A DNA stretch of 64,000 bases from Filifactor alocis ATCC 35896 (GTDB lineage: Bacteria > Bacillota > Clostridia > Peptostreptococcales > Filifactoraceae), in the NCBI RefSeq assembly GCF_000163895.2, contig NC_016630.1, positions 186,001 to 250,000 of the forward strand, in the 5' to 3' direction. The number at the start of each line of letters is the position of its first letter. The first letter of the stretch is position 1. The notes below the pieces were generated by a model. That model was given only the letters and a program-made list of their open reading frames with translations. It ran no database searches and was not told where the DNA came from. Of the stretch, positions 8,021 through 17,118 are shown one piece after another. The position numbers and the translations under genes were made by a program.

Positions 8021-10222
8021 ATGCTTAGTGCTCTTTTAGATAAGATTAGAGAATACAATTCAGGTGCGGATGTTTCTATTGTAGAAAAAGCATATTTACA
8101 TGCGTACGAAGGACATAAGAACCAATATAGAAAATCAGGAGAAAAGTATATTATACACCCTGTTGAAGTAGCAAAGATTTTAGCTGAATTGGAAATGGAT
8201 ATGGATACCATAGCTGCCGGTTTATTGCATGATGTGTTGGAAGATACCGATATGACTTATGAAGAAATGGCAAGTGAGTTCGGTACTACAATTGCCGATT
8301 TAGTAGATGGTGTTACTAAACTGGGGCAAATCAAATATCAAAGTAAACAAGAAATGCAAGCAGAAAATTTCAGAAAGATGTTTTTTGCTATGGGTAAGGA
8401 TATCAGAGTTGTTTTGATAAAGCTCGCTGACCGTCTGCATAATATGAGAACAATGAAATATATGCCTAAAGAAAAGGCAATTGAAAAGTCTAAGGAAACA
8501 GCTGAAATTTATGCTCCAATTGCTAACAGATTAGGAATTTTTCGCATTAAATGGGAAATGGAAGACTTGGCATTACGATATTTGGATCCGGATGGCTACC
8601 GAGAATTAACAGAAAAAGTATCACTTAAGAGACAGGAACGTGAAAAATATATCGAGAGTGTTATAGAACAGATAGAGGTTAAGCTCGAAGAAAATGATAT
8701 TACCTGTGATATCAAAGGAAGAGCGAAACATTTTTATAGTATCTATAAAAAAATGAAGTATCAGGATAAAACTTTTGAAGAAATTTATGATTTGATGGCA
8801 GTTAGAATTATTGTAGATAATATAAAAGACTGTTATGGTGCAGTAGGGTTAGTTCATACTATTTGGAAACCGATTCCAACAAGGTTTAAGGATTATATTG
8901 CTATGCCAAAACCCAATATGTATCAATCTTTACACACAACTGTAGTTGGTCCTGACGGGGAACCTTTGGAAATACAAATCAGAACATGGGATATGAATCG
9001 AATTGCAGAATTTGGGATTGCTGCACATTGGAAATATAAGGAAAGATTTAGTGCTAATGGTAATTCTGATGGTGAGATGGAGAAAAAATTGTCTTGGATA
9101 AGACAAATGATGGAATGGCAAAAAGAAGTTTCAGATCCGGAAGAGTTTATGGAGTCGTTGAAAATTGACCTGTTTGCTAATAAAGTATTTGTGTTTTCTC
9201 CTCGAGGAGATGTTTTGGAATTGCCGGCAGGCTCCTGTCCTCTGGATTTTGCATATAAAGTCCATTCTCAAATTGGAAACAAGTGTGTAGGTGCAAAAGT
9301 AAATTCCAGAATGGTACCTATTGATTATAAATTAAAAACGGGAGATATTGTCGAAATTATAACATCAGGAAATTCTAACGGTCCGTCCAGAGACTGGTTA
9401 AATATCGTAAAAAGTTCCGGTGCTAAGACCAAAATTCGACAATGGTTCAAAAAAGAAAAAAGGGAAGAAAATATTGAAAAAGGTAGGGAACTTTTAGAGA
9501 AAGAGACCAAGAAATTAGGATATCCAATCAATGACTTTTTGAAACAAAAATATATCTCGGCAGCAACCAAAACATTAACAAATGGAAATGTAGAAGATTT
9601 GTATGCTGCTTTAGGATATGGAGGCATTACAATTAACCAAATTATGCCTAAATTGAAAGAAAAATTTGAAGAAGATAATAAAGAACTTCTTTTAGAACAA
9701 AAGGCATTGAAAGAAAAACAAGAGGCTGAAAAAAGGGCCAATATTCCAAGGAAACAGTCTAAATCCAGCATCGGAATTCATGTTGAAGGAATTGACAATA
9801 TTTTGATACGTTTGGCAAAATGTTGTAATCCCGTTCCGGGAGACGAAATTGTCGGATATATAACGAAGGGGCGGGGAGTATCTGTTCACCGTAAGGATTG
9901 TACAAATGTATCTTTGAATGATGGGAAAAATAATGATAAACGTGTTGTTGTGTATTGGGATAGTAATGATTTAACTTCGAAAGAGTTTGAAGCTGAAATT
10001 CAAATTATAGCCTATGATAGAAAAAGCTTATTTATGGATATCACCAGATTATTTACGGAAGAGAAGGTTTCTTTGAATGGGATTAATGCAAAAACCAATA
10101 AGGAGAATGTAGCTGTTATGAATTTCGTAATACAAGTTTCAAGCGTTGACAAATTAAGAAGTATTATGAGCAAATTGAGAAAAATTGAAGGCGTTTCAGA
10201 TGTAAGAAGAGCAGTTCAGTAA
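8021..10222 (+). CDS. relA: Bifunctional (p)ppGpp synthetase/hydrolase (Rel)
   Basis: Makes and degrades the stringent-response alarmone. 733 residues. The HD hydrolase domain has HPVEVAKIL and the intact LLHDVLEDT (about 70-78), so hydrolysis is expected. The synthetase domain follows (GRAKHFYSIYKKM, YDLMAVRIIV, around 230-270). A TGS domain lies near 385-445 and a C-terminal ACT domain near 660-733, with the conserved RLAKCCNPVPGD zinc-finger stretch between. A strong AAAGGAGG site precedes the ATG. This is the single long RSH type of Firmicutes. Confidence 0.97.
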   Translation: MLSALLDKIREYNSGADVSIVEKAYLHAYEGHKNQYRKSGEKYIIHPVEVAKILAELEMDMDTIAAGLLHDVLEDTDMTYEEMASEFGTTIADLVDGVTKLGQIKYQSKQEMQAENFRKMFFAMGKDIRVVLIKLADRLHNMRTMKYMPKEKAIEKSKETAEIYAPIANRLGIFRIKWEMEDLALRYLDPDGYRELTEKVSLKRQEREKYIESVIEQIEVKLEENDITCDIKGRAKHFYSIYKKMKYQDKTFEEIYDLMAVRIIVDNIKDCYGAVGLVHTIWKPIPTRFKDYIAMPKPNMYQSLHTTVVGPDGEPLEIQIRTWDMNRIAEFGIAAHWKYKERFSANGNSDGEMEKKLSWIRQMMEWQKEVSDPEEFMESLKIDLFANKVFVFSPRGDVLELPAGSCPLDFAYKVHSQIGNKCVGAKVNSRMVPIDYKLKTGDIVEIITSGNSNGPSRDWLNIVKSSGAKTKIRQWFKKEKREENIEKGRELLEKETKKLGYPINDFLKQKYISAATKTLTNGNVEDLYAALGYGGITINQIMPKLKEKFEEDNKELLLEQKALKEKQEAEKRANIPRKQSKSSIGIHVEGIDNILIRLAKCCNPVPGDEIVGYITKGRGVSVHRKDCTNVSLNDGKNNDKRVVVYWDSNDLTSKEFEAEIQIIAYDRKSLFMDITRLFTEEKVSLNGINAKTNKENVAVMNFVIQVSSVDKLRSIMSKLRKIEGVSDVRRAVQ

Positions 10223-10243
10223 AGGTGTAACAGGAGGAGTTTC

Positions 10244-10693
10244 ATGAGATTAGTGATTCAACGTGTAAATCATGCCGGTGTTCAAGTGTCCGGGAAAGAA
10301 ATTGCAAGTTGCGGGAAGGGATTGCTTGTTCTTCTTGGGGTTACACATGATGATTCCATGGAGGATGTAGAGTACTGTGCTTCCAAAACATTGGGTTTGA
10401 GAATTTTTGAAGATGAAGACGAAAAGATGAATTTGTCAATACAGGATATTCATGGAGAAATCCTTGTTGTTTCTCAATTTACTTTGTATGGTGATATCAG
10501 AAAAGGGAGAAGACCTTCTTTTGTAAATTCTGCAAAACCGGATAAGGCGAATGAATTGTATGAAGAATATGTTAAATATTTACAGAAAGAAAACATTCTT
10601 GTTAGCACTGGGCAGTTTGGGGCTGATATGAAAGTAGAATTAATAAACGATGGACCTGTTACCATTTTGGTAGACAGTAAAAAAATGTTTTAG
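10244..10693 (+). CDS. dtd: D-aminoacyl-tRNA deacylase
   Basis: Hydrolyses D-aminoacyl-tRNA (and Gly-tRNA-Ala) to proofread chirality. 149 residues, full length. The family motifs SQFTLYGD (about 78-85) and the GPVTILVDS C-terminal motif (gly-cisPro-like site, about 136-144) are both intact. CAGGAGG lies seven bases before the ATG. It follows relA by 21 bases in the operon. Confidence 0.95.
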   Translation: MRLVIQRVNHAGVQVSGKEIASCGKGLLVLLGVTHDDSMEDVEYCASKTLGLRIFEDEDEKMNLSIQDIHGEILVVSQFTLYGDIRKGRRPSFVNSAKPDKANELYEEYVKYLQKENILVSTGQFGADMKVELINDGPVTILVDSKKMF

Positions 10694-10747
10694 TTGTATT
10701 TGTTCGCTATTACAAGACTCATTAGAAGATAGAGAGGAATTATTTTG

Positions 10748-11374
10748 ATGGAATTGAAAGTATTTTTCCAAAATCATTATCAAATTAACAGTTATGTGTT
10801 ATATGATCCAGAAACAAAAAAAGCATATGTAATTGATCCCGGGTTAAACGGTTCTGCATTGATTCAATTTTTAAAAGGGAACAATTTGAATGTAGAAATG
10901 ATATTTCTTACACACGGTCACGGAGATCATATTTCTGATGTTCCGATGATATTAGAGCATTATGATGCAAAGATATATGCACATAGAGCTGATTCGGTAC
11001 TATTTGAGTCAGCTGAGAAAAATCATTCGCCATTGATTTCCGGAAAATTCACAGAATTTAAAATTGATTTTTTTGTAGATGAAGGGGATAGCATTACTTT
11101 AGGTAAGAAGCATATGGATGTTATCCATACTCCGGGACATACCAAAGGTGGAGTTTGCTTTCATTTTGAAAATATGTTGTTCACAGGAGACACTTTATTC
11201 AAAGGATCTATAGGGAGAACGGATTTATTTGGTGGGAATTATGATGAATTGCTGAATTCACTGTTACACATAGCTAAATTAGATGGAGAAACCATAATTT
11301 ATCCCGGTCATGGACCGGGTACAGTATTAAGAAAAGAACTGTTGACAAATCCTTTTTATAAAGGACTCATATAA
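10748..11374 (+). CDS. MBL-fold hydrolase (glyoxalase II / YqgX-like)
   Basis: About 208 residues. The metallo-beta-lactamase motif THGHGDHISD, then HTPGHTKGG, FTGDTLF and the final YPGHGPGT give all histidine and aspartate metal ligands. It matches the short hydroxyacylglutathione-hydrolase-like family found between dtd and an aminoacyl-tRNA synthetase gene in many Firmicutes; the substrate is not known. ATG at 10748 is preferred over the adjoining in-frame TTG at 10745. Confidence 0.88.
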   Translation: MELKVFFQNHYQINSYVLYDPETKKAYVIDPGLNGSALIQFLKGNNLNVEMIFLTHGHGDHISDVPMILEHYDAKIYAHRADSVLFESAEKNHSPLISGKFTEFKIDFFVDEGDSITLGKKHMDVIHTPGHTKGGVCFHFENMLFTGDTLFKGSIGRTDLFGGNYDELLNSLLHIAKLDGETIIYPGHGPGTVLRKELLTNPFYKGLI

Positions 11375-11398
11375 TTTTACAGATATATGGAGGATGTA

Positions 11399-13177
11399 AT
11401 GGATAATATTTGCGGATTAAAACGAACAAACTATTGTAATGATTTGACAATGAGTTTTGTTGAAAAAGAAGTTGTATTAATGGGTTGGGTACAACGTGCA
11501 AGAGATTTAGGCGGCTTGATTTTTCTTGATTTAAGGGATCGTACAGGAATTGTTCAGGTTGCATTTGACATTAACGATAGTGCAGAAAATTTTTCGAAAG
11601 CAAAAGAATTGGGATCAGAGTATGTTATTGCAATTAGAGGAGTTGTGAAAGAAAGAAGTTCAAAGAATAACAATATTGCTACCGGAGATATTGAAGTTTT
11701 TGCAAAAGAGCTTCGTATTTTAAATACAGCGAAAACACCACCTATTTATATTAAGGATGATGATATCGTTTCTGAAGATTTACGTTTGAAATATCGATAT
11801 TTGGATTTAAGAAAACCAAAAATGCAATATAATTTTTTGATGCGTCACAAAGTAACACAGTCAGTTAGAAATTTTTTGTCTAAAGAAGGTTTTCTTGAAA
11901 TTGAAACTCCTATCTTGACAAAACCTACACCGGAAGGAGCTAGGGATTATTTGGTGCCAAGTCGTGTAAATAAAGGACACTTCTATGCGCTTCCTCAATC
12001 ACCGCAATTATTTAAACAATTGTTGATGACTTCCGGTATGGATAGATATTTTCAAATTGCAAAATGTTTTAGAGATGAAGATTTAAGAGCAGATAGGCAG
12101 CCTGAGTTTACTCAAATTGACTGTGAAATGTCTTTTGTAGAGATAGATGATGTTTTGGATGTTACAGAACGATTGATGAAAACTGTGTTCCATGAAGTGT
12201 TAAATATGGAAATTCAAACTCCGTTTAAGAGGATGAAATGGCAAGAAGCAATGGATAGATATGGTTCAGACAAACCTGATATTAGATTTGGGTTTGAAAT
12301 TAATGATGTTTCAGATATCGTAAAAGATTGCGGTTTTAAAGTTTTTGACGAAGCGGTTCTATCAGGAGGAACAGTTAGAGCAATCAATTTGAACGGATAC
12401 GAAGCGGAATTTTCCAGAAAGTCAATTGATGCTTTAGGAGAAACGGCAAAAACGTATGGTGCAAAAGGTTTAGCTTGGATGCGTGTCACTGAATCAGGAA
12501 TTAATTCGCCGATTGCTAAATTTTTGAGCGAAGATGTACTAAATTCTATTGTTGAAAAAATGGGTGCAAAAAAAGGTGACTTATTGTTATTTGTTGCAGA
12601 TAAAACAATGACTGCATTAACTTCTTTGGGACACATTAGATTGGAAGCTGCAAAAAAATTAGGAGTGATAGATGAAAATGAATTTGCATTCCTTTATGTG
12701 GTAGAGTTTCCGTTGTACGAATACAATGAAGAAGAAAATCGATATGTTGCCGCACACCATCCTTTCACTGCACCTATAGATGAAGATTTGAAACTTTTCA
12801 ATTCTTCTCCCGAAAACATGCATGCTAAAGCGTATGATATTGTATTGAACGGAATAGAACTTGGTGGCGGTAGTATTCGAATTCATACCAAAGATGTTCA
12901 AGATAAGATGTTTGAAGCGCTTGGTTTCACAAAAGAAGAAGCGGAAGAAAAATTTGGATTTTTATTAAATGCATTCCAATACGGAACTCCGCCTCACGGA
13001 GGAATTGCATTCGGATTGGATAGGTTGTTGATGTTAATGTTGAAGAGAGACAATATACGTGAAGTGATTGCTTTTCCAAAAAATCAAAATGCAATTTGTC
13101 CGATGACGGAAGCACCGGCTATAGCAGATAAGAATGCATTACAAGAATTAGGAATAGAGTTGTCTGCAAGAAAATAA
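11399..13177 (+). CDS. aspS: Aspartyl-tRNA synthetase
   Basis: Charges tRNA-Asp (possibly also tRNA-Asn). 592 residues from ATG 11399, which has GGAGG five bases upstream; the in-frame ATG at 11387 overlaps that site and is unlikely. It has an N-terminal OB-fold anticodon-binding domain, class II motifs FLEIETPIL, FRDEDLRADRQPEFTQID and GIAFGLDRLLMLML, and the bacterial GAD insertion in the middle. In Firmicutes hisS usually sits just before aspS; here it is absent from the position. It ends the operon at a strong terminator. Confidence 0.96.
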   Translation: MDNICGLKRTNYCNDLTMSFVEKEVVLMGWVQRARDLGGLIFLDLRDRTGIVQVAFDINDSAENFSKAKELGSEYVIAIRGVVKERSSKNNNIATGDIEVFAKELRILNTAKTPPIYIKDDDIVSEDLRLKYRYLDLRKPKMQYNFLMRHKVTQSVRNFLSKEGFLEIETPILTKPTPEGARDYLVPSRVNKGHFYALPQSPQLFKQLLMTSGMDRYFQIAKCFRDEDLRADRQPEFTQIDCEMSFVEIDDVLDVTERLMKTVFHEVLNMEIQTPFKRMKWQEAMDRYGSDKPDIRFGFEINDVSDIVKDCGFKVFDEAVLSGGTVRAINLNGYEAEFSRKSIDALGETAKTYGAKGLAWMRVTESGINSPIAKFLSEDVLNSIVEKMGAKKGDLLLFVADKTMTALTSLGHIRLEAAKKLGVIDENEFAFLYVVEFPLYEYNEEENRYVAAHHPFTAPIDEDLKLFNSSPENMHAKAYDIVLNGIELGGGSIRIHTKDVQDKMFEALGFTKEEAEEKFGFLLNAFQYGTPPHGGIAFGLDRLLMLMLKRDNIREVIAFPKNQNAICPMTEAPAIADKNALQELGIELSARK

Positions 13178-13238
13178 GAAATTCCATGCTAACAAAAAAT
13201 TTTTTCTATAAGAAGTTATTGTTTTTTCATAATCTAAA

Positions 13239-13289
13239 AGAAGGTGCTGTGCCAAGAGGAATAATTTTTGGTACAGTACCTTCTTTTTT
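13239..13289 (+). terminator. Terminator after aspS
   Basis: A near-perfect 15-bp stem (arms 13239-13253 and 13270-13284, one G-T and one C-A position) has a 16-base loop and is followed by TTTTTG. It closes the recJ-aspS operon. Confidence 0.88.
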
Positions 13290-13365
13290 GTTCTTTATTG
13301 AAATATGGAAGAGATGAAAAGTTTTGAATTATCAAACATACTTTAATTAACGGAGAAGCAATTTA

Positions 13366-14478
13366 TTATTCTCTTTTATATATTTTGGTGACGGAAGAAG
13401 AATTATTTGCAAATATCATCGCTCCATAGTATAAATCAAAAGAGATAATGTCTCCTTCCTTGATATCTTCTTTCACATCTTCGATATCCAAGATTAAGTG
13501 ATCGCTGCTTCCGCCTATAATTTCTGCATTTTCGAGTTTTACAATAAGAGAATCAACAGAGCCGACATCTCTTTTTCCAATTGCAAGTAAAGCTTTTTTT
13601 CGGATTCCTTTATCTATATATTCAGGTTTATTTCCAAAAGCATCTACAAAAATAGTGCCAATCGGATAGGAAGGTTTTTCTCTCACTTCAATCACTTCTG
13701 CTGAGATAGTATATACATCTTTATGCATAAAAGGCATATCTATATTCCAAATATCAATCAAGTCTCTTGAAAGAACGATTCCTTCACCAACTCTTAGATG
13801 GTTGATTCTTTTTGGAATGCTTCCGTTAAGAACAAGAGGTAGAGAAGATGTTGCACCGCCTGAAATAATTTCTAATTTTCTGCCGATATGAAATTCTATT
13901 TTTTCAGCAATGGATACTAAGCGCCCTAAGTTAGAAGTATCCGGACGAATAGAGCCATAGCAACCTAAATTAGTTCCTATTCCTTTTAGGTGTAAATGTT
14001 TCATTTTTTTCTCCACGATACTTGCTACATGAATTAATTCGTTTTCATCGAAAAAACCTTCTCTTAAATCTCCTAAATCCATCATTAATATCACGTCATG
14101 GATGATGTTGTGTTTAGAAGCTGTTTCGTTTGTCTTTTCTAATACTGTTAAACTGGATTGCAAACTACAATCTGCATAATGAACAACATCATCTAATTCA
14201 GAAATCATAGGTACTCTTAACAATAATAATCTTCCTTCAAAACCATAATTTCTCATTTGGATAATAGTATTCATTCTGGAATCTGCAATAGACGTACATC
14301 CGGCATCTAACAGTGTGTTTGAAATTGTATTATAGGAATGTTCATAAGAATCTGTGCCTTTTACAACACCCGTGACAGAAATACCGTGCTTTTTGCATTG
14401 TTCAACAATATTTTTTGCATTTTCATAAAGATGATTAAGATTAATTTCCATAATAGGATATTGTATTTTCTTTTGCAT
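13366..14478 (-). CDS. orr: Ornithine/alanine racemase family PLP enzyme
   Basis: 370 residues. Alanine-racemase-type barrel with the PLP lysine in VTGVVKGTD (about residue 40) and an alanine-racemase-like C-terminal domain. The overall sequence (IMEINLNHLYENAKNI; GIGTNLGCYGS; IISGGATSSLPL) matches the ornithine racemase group described from Acetoanaerobium sticklandii, which converts L- to D-ornithine for oxidative ornithine breakdown. None of the other ornithine-pathway genes is beside it, so a broad-specificity racemase is also possible. It is monocistronic, and its promoter is at 14534-14562. Confidence 0.8.
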   Translation of the reverse strand: MQKKIQYPIMEINLNHLYENAKNIVEQCKKHGISVTGVVKGTDSYEHSYNTISNTLLDAGCTSIADSRMNTIIQMRNYGFEGRLLLLRVPMISELDDVVHYADCSLQSSLTVLEKTNETASKHNIIHDVILMMDLGDLREGFFDENELIHVASIVEKKMKHLHLKGIGTNLGCYGSIRPDTSNLGRLVSIAEKIEFHIGRKLEIISGGATSSLPLVLNGSIPKRINHLRVGEGIVLSRDLIDIWNIDMPFMHKDVYTISAEVIEVREKPSYPIGTIFVDAFGNKPEYIDKGIRKKALLAIGKRDVGSVDSLIVKLENAEIIGGSSDHLILDIEDVKEDIKEGDIISFDLYYGAMIFANNSSSVTKIYKRE

Positions 14479-14533
14479 AAGTCAGGACTCCTTAAAACTA
14501 CGTTAAAATCATTCAACACTATTCAATAATATC

Positions 14534-14562
14534 ATTATAGTATAAAAAAAATAAAAAGTCAT
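14534..14562 (-). promoter_or_regulatory. Promoter of the racemase gene
   Basis: On the minus strand ATGACT, a 17-base spacer and a perfect TATAAT lie 56 bases upstream of the start codon. The -35 is weak, the -10 strong. Confidence 0.55.
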
Positions 14563-14762
14563 TAAAATATGACGATTAATAAAATAATAGTAATAATAGT
14601 CATAATATTAAAAAAACAATACAGGAAAATATTCTTATAATTTTAAACTGCACACCTATATACAAATATGTTCAAAAAACTTAAATTATACATATTTTTT
14701 TGTATAATCGTGCTATAATGTAATGATATTATAGAAAATAAAGTCAAAATAGGAGTTTTATT

Positions 14763-15122
14763 ATGAAAAATAAAAAGTATGGAATATTTCATAAAGGCCT
14801 TAAAAAAAGAACAACTTCTTCAGAAGAATACAATTCTCATTATGAAATGATAGATTTAGCATCTGTAGAAGACGGTAGTGTAAATGAAACAAAAAACAAT
14901 TCATCTGCTGGTTCGGAAGATAAGTATTCTTTTGAAAATAAGAAAGAATCTACAGGTAAACCTCTTGTATTACAAATAAGAGATTGTATTTTAAATATTT
15001 TCTTAAAAAAGAATGATAGAAAAAAAAGCTTTACAAACACGAGGGGGAATATTCGCAACAAATCCTACAGTGGTAACGATGGAGTAAAAGCTAAGTATTT
15101 TCTAATACCTATGTTTTTTTAA
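14763..15122 (+). CDS. N-terminal part of a split membrane protein
   Basis: 119 residues. A hydrophilic, charged and low-complexity cytoplasmic region (about 1-108) is followed by the beginning of a hydrophobic helix (KYFLIPMFF) that stops abruptly at TAA. That stop comes directly after ATG and seven T's. In the -1 frame the helix continues as LILVGGIYIY into the next ORF. The two ORFs are therefore one gene divided by a one-base shift. Function is not recognised. AGGAG precedes the ATG by nine bases. Confidence 0.6.
   Translation: MKNKKYGIFHKGLKKRTTSSEEYNSHYEMIDLASVEDGSVNETKNNSSAGSEDKYSFENKKESTGKPLVLQIRDCILNIFLKKNDRKKSFTNTRGNIRNKSYSGNDGVKAKYFLIPMFF
15114..15122 (+). other. T7 tract at the ORF junction (possible slippage site)
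   Basis: The sequence reads ATG, seven T's, AA. A ribosome holding UUU in the P site beside the UAA stop can slip back one base onto another UUU and then read UUA, AUU, UUA, GUG into the downstream ORF. One additional T in the tract would give the same fusion. Confidence 0.5.
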
Positions 15123-15127
15123 TTTTA

Positions 15128-15973
15128 GTGGGAGGAATATATATCTATCGTTTGTCTTCAGCTCCTGCACTAAAAGAAACAGATCTCACAAATCAAAAAA
15201 ACAGTTGGAATGGAATGGTTTATGAATACGGTCCTCTTCATCCATATGAGATGTGCTCTATGAGAAAGCCTGATTTGATTGCTCATTTAGGAGAACCGAT
15301 GGGAGAAGGAGATGGGACAGAGGAAGAGACTCGTTTCTTGAGATATGAGTATGAGTGGTTTTCTTTACCGACAAGATCTAAAATTTATTATGCTCGAGAG
15401 CAAAGAATTTATAAAGCGGTTATTACCTTTAGAGATATTGAGTTTGATGATTTGCAAAAAAGAATAACAGATGGCGTAGGAGAACCGGTATCTGTGGAAG
15501 AATCCCATGAATTTAAAGATGTGATTTGGATGAAAGATTCTATTAAGTATTGGTTAACCAAAACAGAAGAAGGAGAATTGAATTTAGAAGTCCGATTGGC
15601 CTATTATGAAAATCCTGAGGATTTAGATTTGGGATATCGTCCAACCATCGTTCAAAGAAGTAAAACAACTGATGTAACCGGAGATAATAAGCCGGATGAT
15701 GTTATTTTAATAGGAAGCAAACGAGCTTATACTCAAATTTCATATGATCACTTATATCTGCTCATTATATCCAATGGAGAGATTTATACGGAGGATTTTC
15801 CGAAAGATATGGATGGAGGACAATATCCGCAAATGAGAATTGAAACAGAGAAAAATAAGAATGAAATTGTAGTGGAATCAGGAAACAATTTTGTGCTAAA
15901 TCAAAATGTATTTGTATTTGAAAATAATAAGATTAAGAATATAAGCAGTACAAATGAACCGATAAAAAAATAA
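15128..15973 (+). CDS. C-terminal part of the split membrane protein
   Basis: 281 residues if read from GTG 15128. It starts in the middle of a transmembrane helix (GGIYIYRL) followed by an extracellular domain. The middle portion (HLGEPMGEGDG, DLQKRITDGVGEP) looks like repeated small beta-rich units. The C-terminal part (TDVTGDNKPDDVILIGSK) resembles FG-GAP/VCBS-type calcium-binding loops. It has no ribosome-binding site of its own, so expression probably needs the shift at the T7 tract. Function unknown; probably surface-exposed. Confidence 0.6.
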   Translation: MGGIYIYRLSSAPALKETDLTNQKNSWNGMVYEYGPLHPYEMCSMRKPDLIAHLGEPMGEGDGTEEETRFLRYEYEWFSLPTRSKIYYAREQRIYKAVITFRDIEFDDLQKRITDGVGEPVSVEESHEFKDVIWMKDSIKYWLTKTEEGELNLEVRLAYYENPEDLDLGYRPTIVQRSKTTDVTGDNKPDDVILIGSKRAYTQISYDHLYLLIISNGEIYTEDFPKDMDGGQYPQMRIETEKNKNEIVVESGNNFVLNQNVFVFENNKIKNISSTNEPIKK

Positions 15974-15989
15974 GTTATGGAGGACGATT

Positions 15990-16541
15990 TTGAATATTTG
16001 TATCGATATTGACGGAACAATGACAGTACGAGATTATTATATCCCGTTCTTTAATTGTTTTTTTCACAAGAATATTAAATTTACACAAATGGTTGAATAT
16101 GACTTACAAAAAGTGTACGGAGTTAGTGAAGAACAAATAATAGATTTTTATCAAAAATGTGGTCATACTATGCATGCATCTGCTGGAATTCAGGAAAATG
16201 TGGTAAAAACTTTGTTGAAATGGCAAAAAAATCATGATGTTTCTATTGTTACAGCTAGAACACCGGAGATGAAGGAAGTAACGGTTAATTGGTTAGATAA
16301 AAAGGGATTGGGTAAAGTTCCTCTTCATTTACTCGGAACCAGTAAAAAAACGGAATTTGCAAAATTATTAAAATGTGATTTGTTTATTGAAGATCATCCT
16401 GAAGAAATAAAAAGAATGGCAAACTCCGGAATACGAACTTTGTTGATGGATAATCCTTATAATCAAAATATTACTCATAAAAATATTGTTCGAGTGAATG
16501 ATTGGTACGAGATTGAAAAAATTGTAGATACAATGAATTAA
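15990..16541 (+). CDS. HAD-superfamily 5'-nucleotidase-like phosphatase
   Basis: 183 residues from TTG 15990, supported by GGAGG nine bases upstream. HAD motif I is DIDGTMT (residues 6-12), motif II is in VSIVTART (about 85-92), and motif III/IV is in LFIEDHPEEIKRM (about 130). It is similar to the YqfW / deoxyribonucleotidase (NT5C) group of cap-less HAD enzymes. The natural substrate cannot be read from the sequence. It lies 16 bases after the split membrane protein gene. Confidence 0.75.
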   Translation: MNICIDIDGTMTVRDYYIPFFNCFFHKNIKFTQMVEYDLQKVYGVSEEQIIDFYQKCGHTMHASAGIQENVVKTLLKWQKNHDVSIVTARTPEMKEVTVNWLDKKGLGKVPLHLLGTSKKTEFAKLLKCDLFIEDHPEEIKRMANSGIRTLLMDNPYNQNITHKNIVRVNDWYEIEKIVDTMN

Positions 16542-16574
16542 TGTTAGGAGATATGTAATTTTTAGAATAGGAAG

Positions 16575-17084
16575 ATGAGGATGGCAGAAAAACAACAAGT
16601 ATTGTTGAATGTATTAAAGGCAACTATCTATTATTTTTTGGTAGCGATATGTAGTAATTTTATACTGAGATCTATTTATCTATATAAAGTTTTTCCGGAA
16701 GTAATGTATCTATTTTGGATATTATTTATTTCTCTAGGTTCTACAATGCATTTTGTCAACAATCAAATACAAAGACTGATTTCTGTAAGCGTGCCTTTCT
16801 TGCTTAATTTGATATTTATCGTATATGCACTTAGTGTATCAGGTAATTTCCCGCATTTGTTATCAGACGGAGAGCTTTATAGTTGGAATTATCTTCATTA
16901 TTTAAATCTCCATTTTTTGTTATCTCCAATACTAATGCTAAAGTCAATGTATTATTTTAGATATCTTGTCATCTTGATAACTCCTTCCATCCTTCTATAT
17001 CTTGGAATGAGTTTATCAAACATTTTGAAATGTAGATATCAAGATAAGATAAATTCCATTTCGTTCAAAAAAATGGACGATTAG
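16575..17084 (+). CDS. Small integral membrane protein of unknown function
   Basis: 169 residues (167 from the ATG at 16581, which is equally plausible). Four or five hydrophobic helices: roughly 15-36, 43-62, 68-90, a possible helix 105-125, and 127-148. The C-terminal tail is basic. It lies between the HAD gene and proB, 34 bases from proB. No family recognised. Confidence 0.65.
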   Translation: MRMAEKQQVLLNVLKATIYYFLVAICSNFILRSIYLYKVFPEVMYLFWILFISLGSTMHFVNNQIQRLISVSVPFLLNLIFIVYALSVSGNFPHLLSDGELYSWNYLHYLNLHFLLSPILMLKSMYYFRYLVILITPSILLYLGMSLSNILKCRYQDKINSISFKKMDD

Positions 17085-17118
17085 TTTATTTATAGAGTGG
17101 TCAGAAAGGTATTTTTAA

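Noticed and set aside
11375..11398. T-box leader for aspS
   Set aside because: aspS follows the MBL gene by only 24 bases inside an operon; no room for a T-box.
12214..12636. 140-codon frame antisense to aspS
   Set aside because: Shadow of the aspS coding strand; no start signal.
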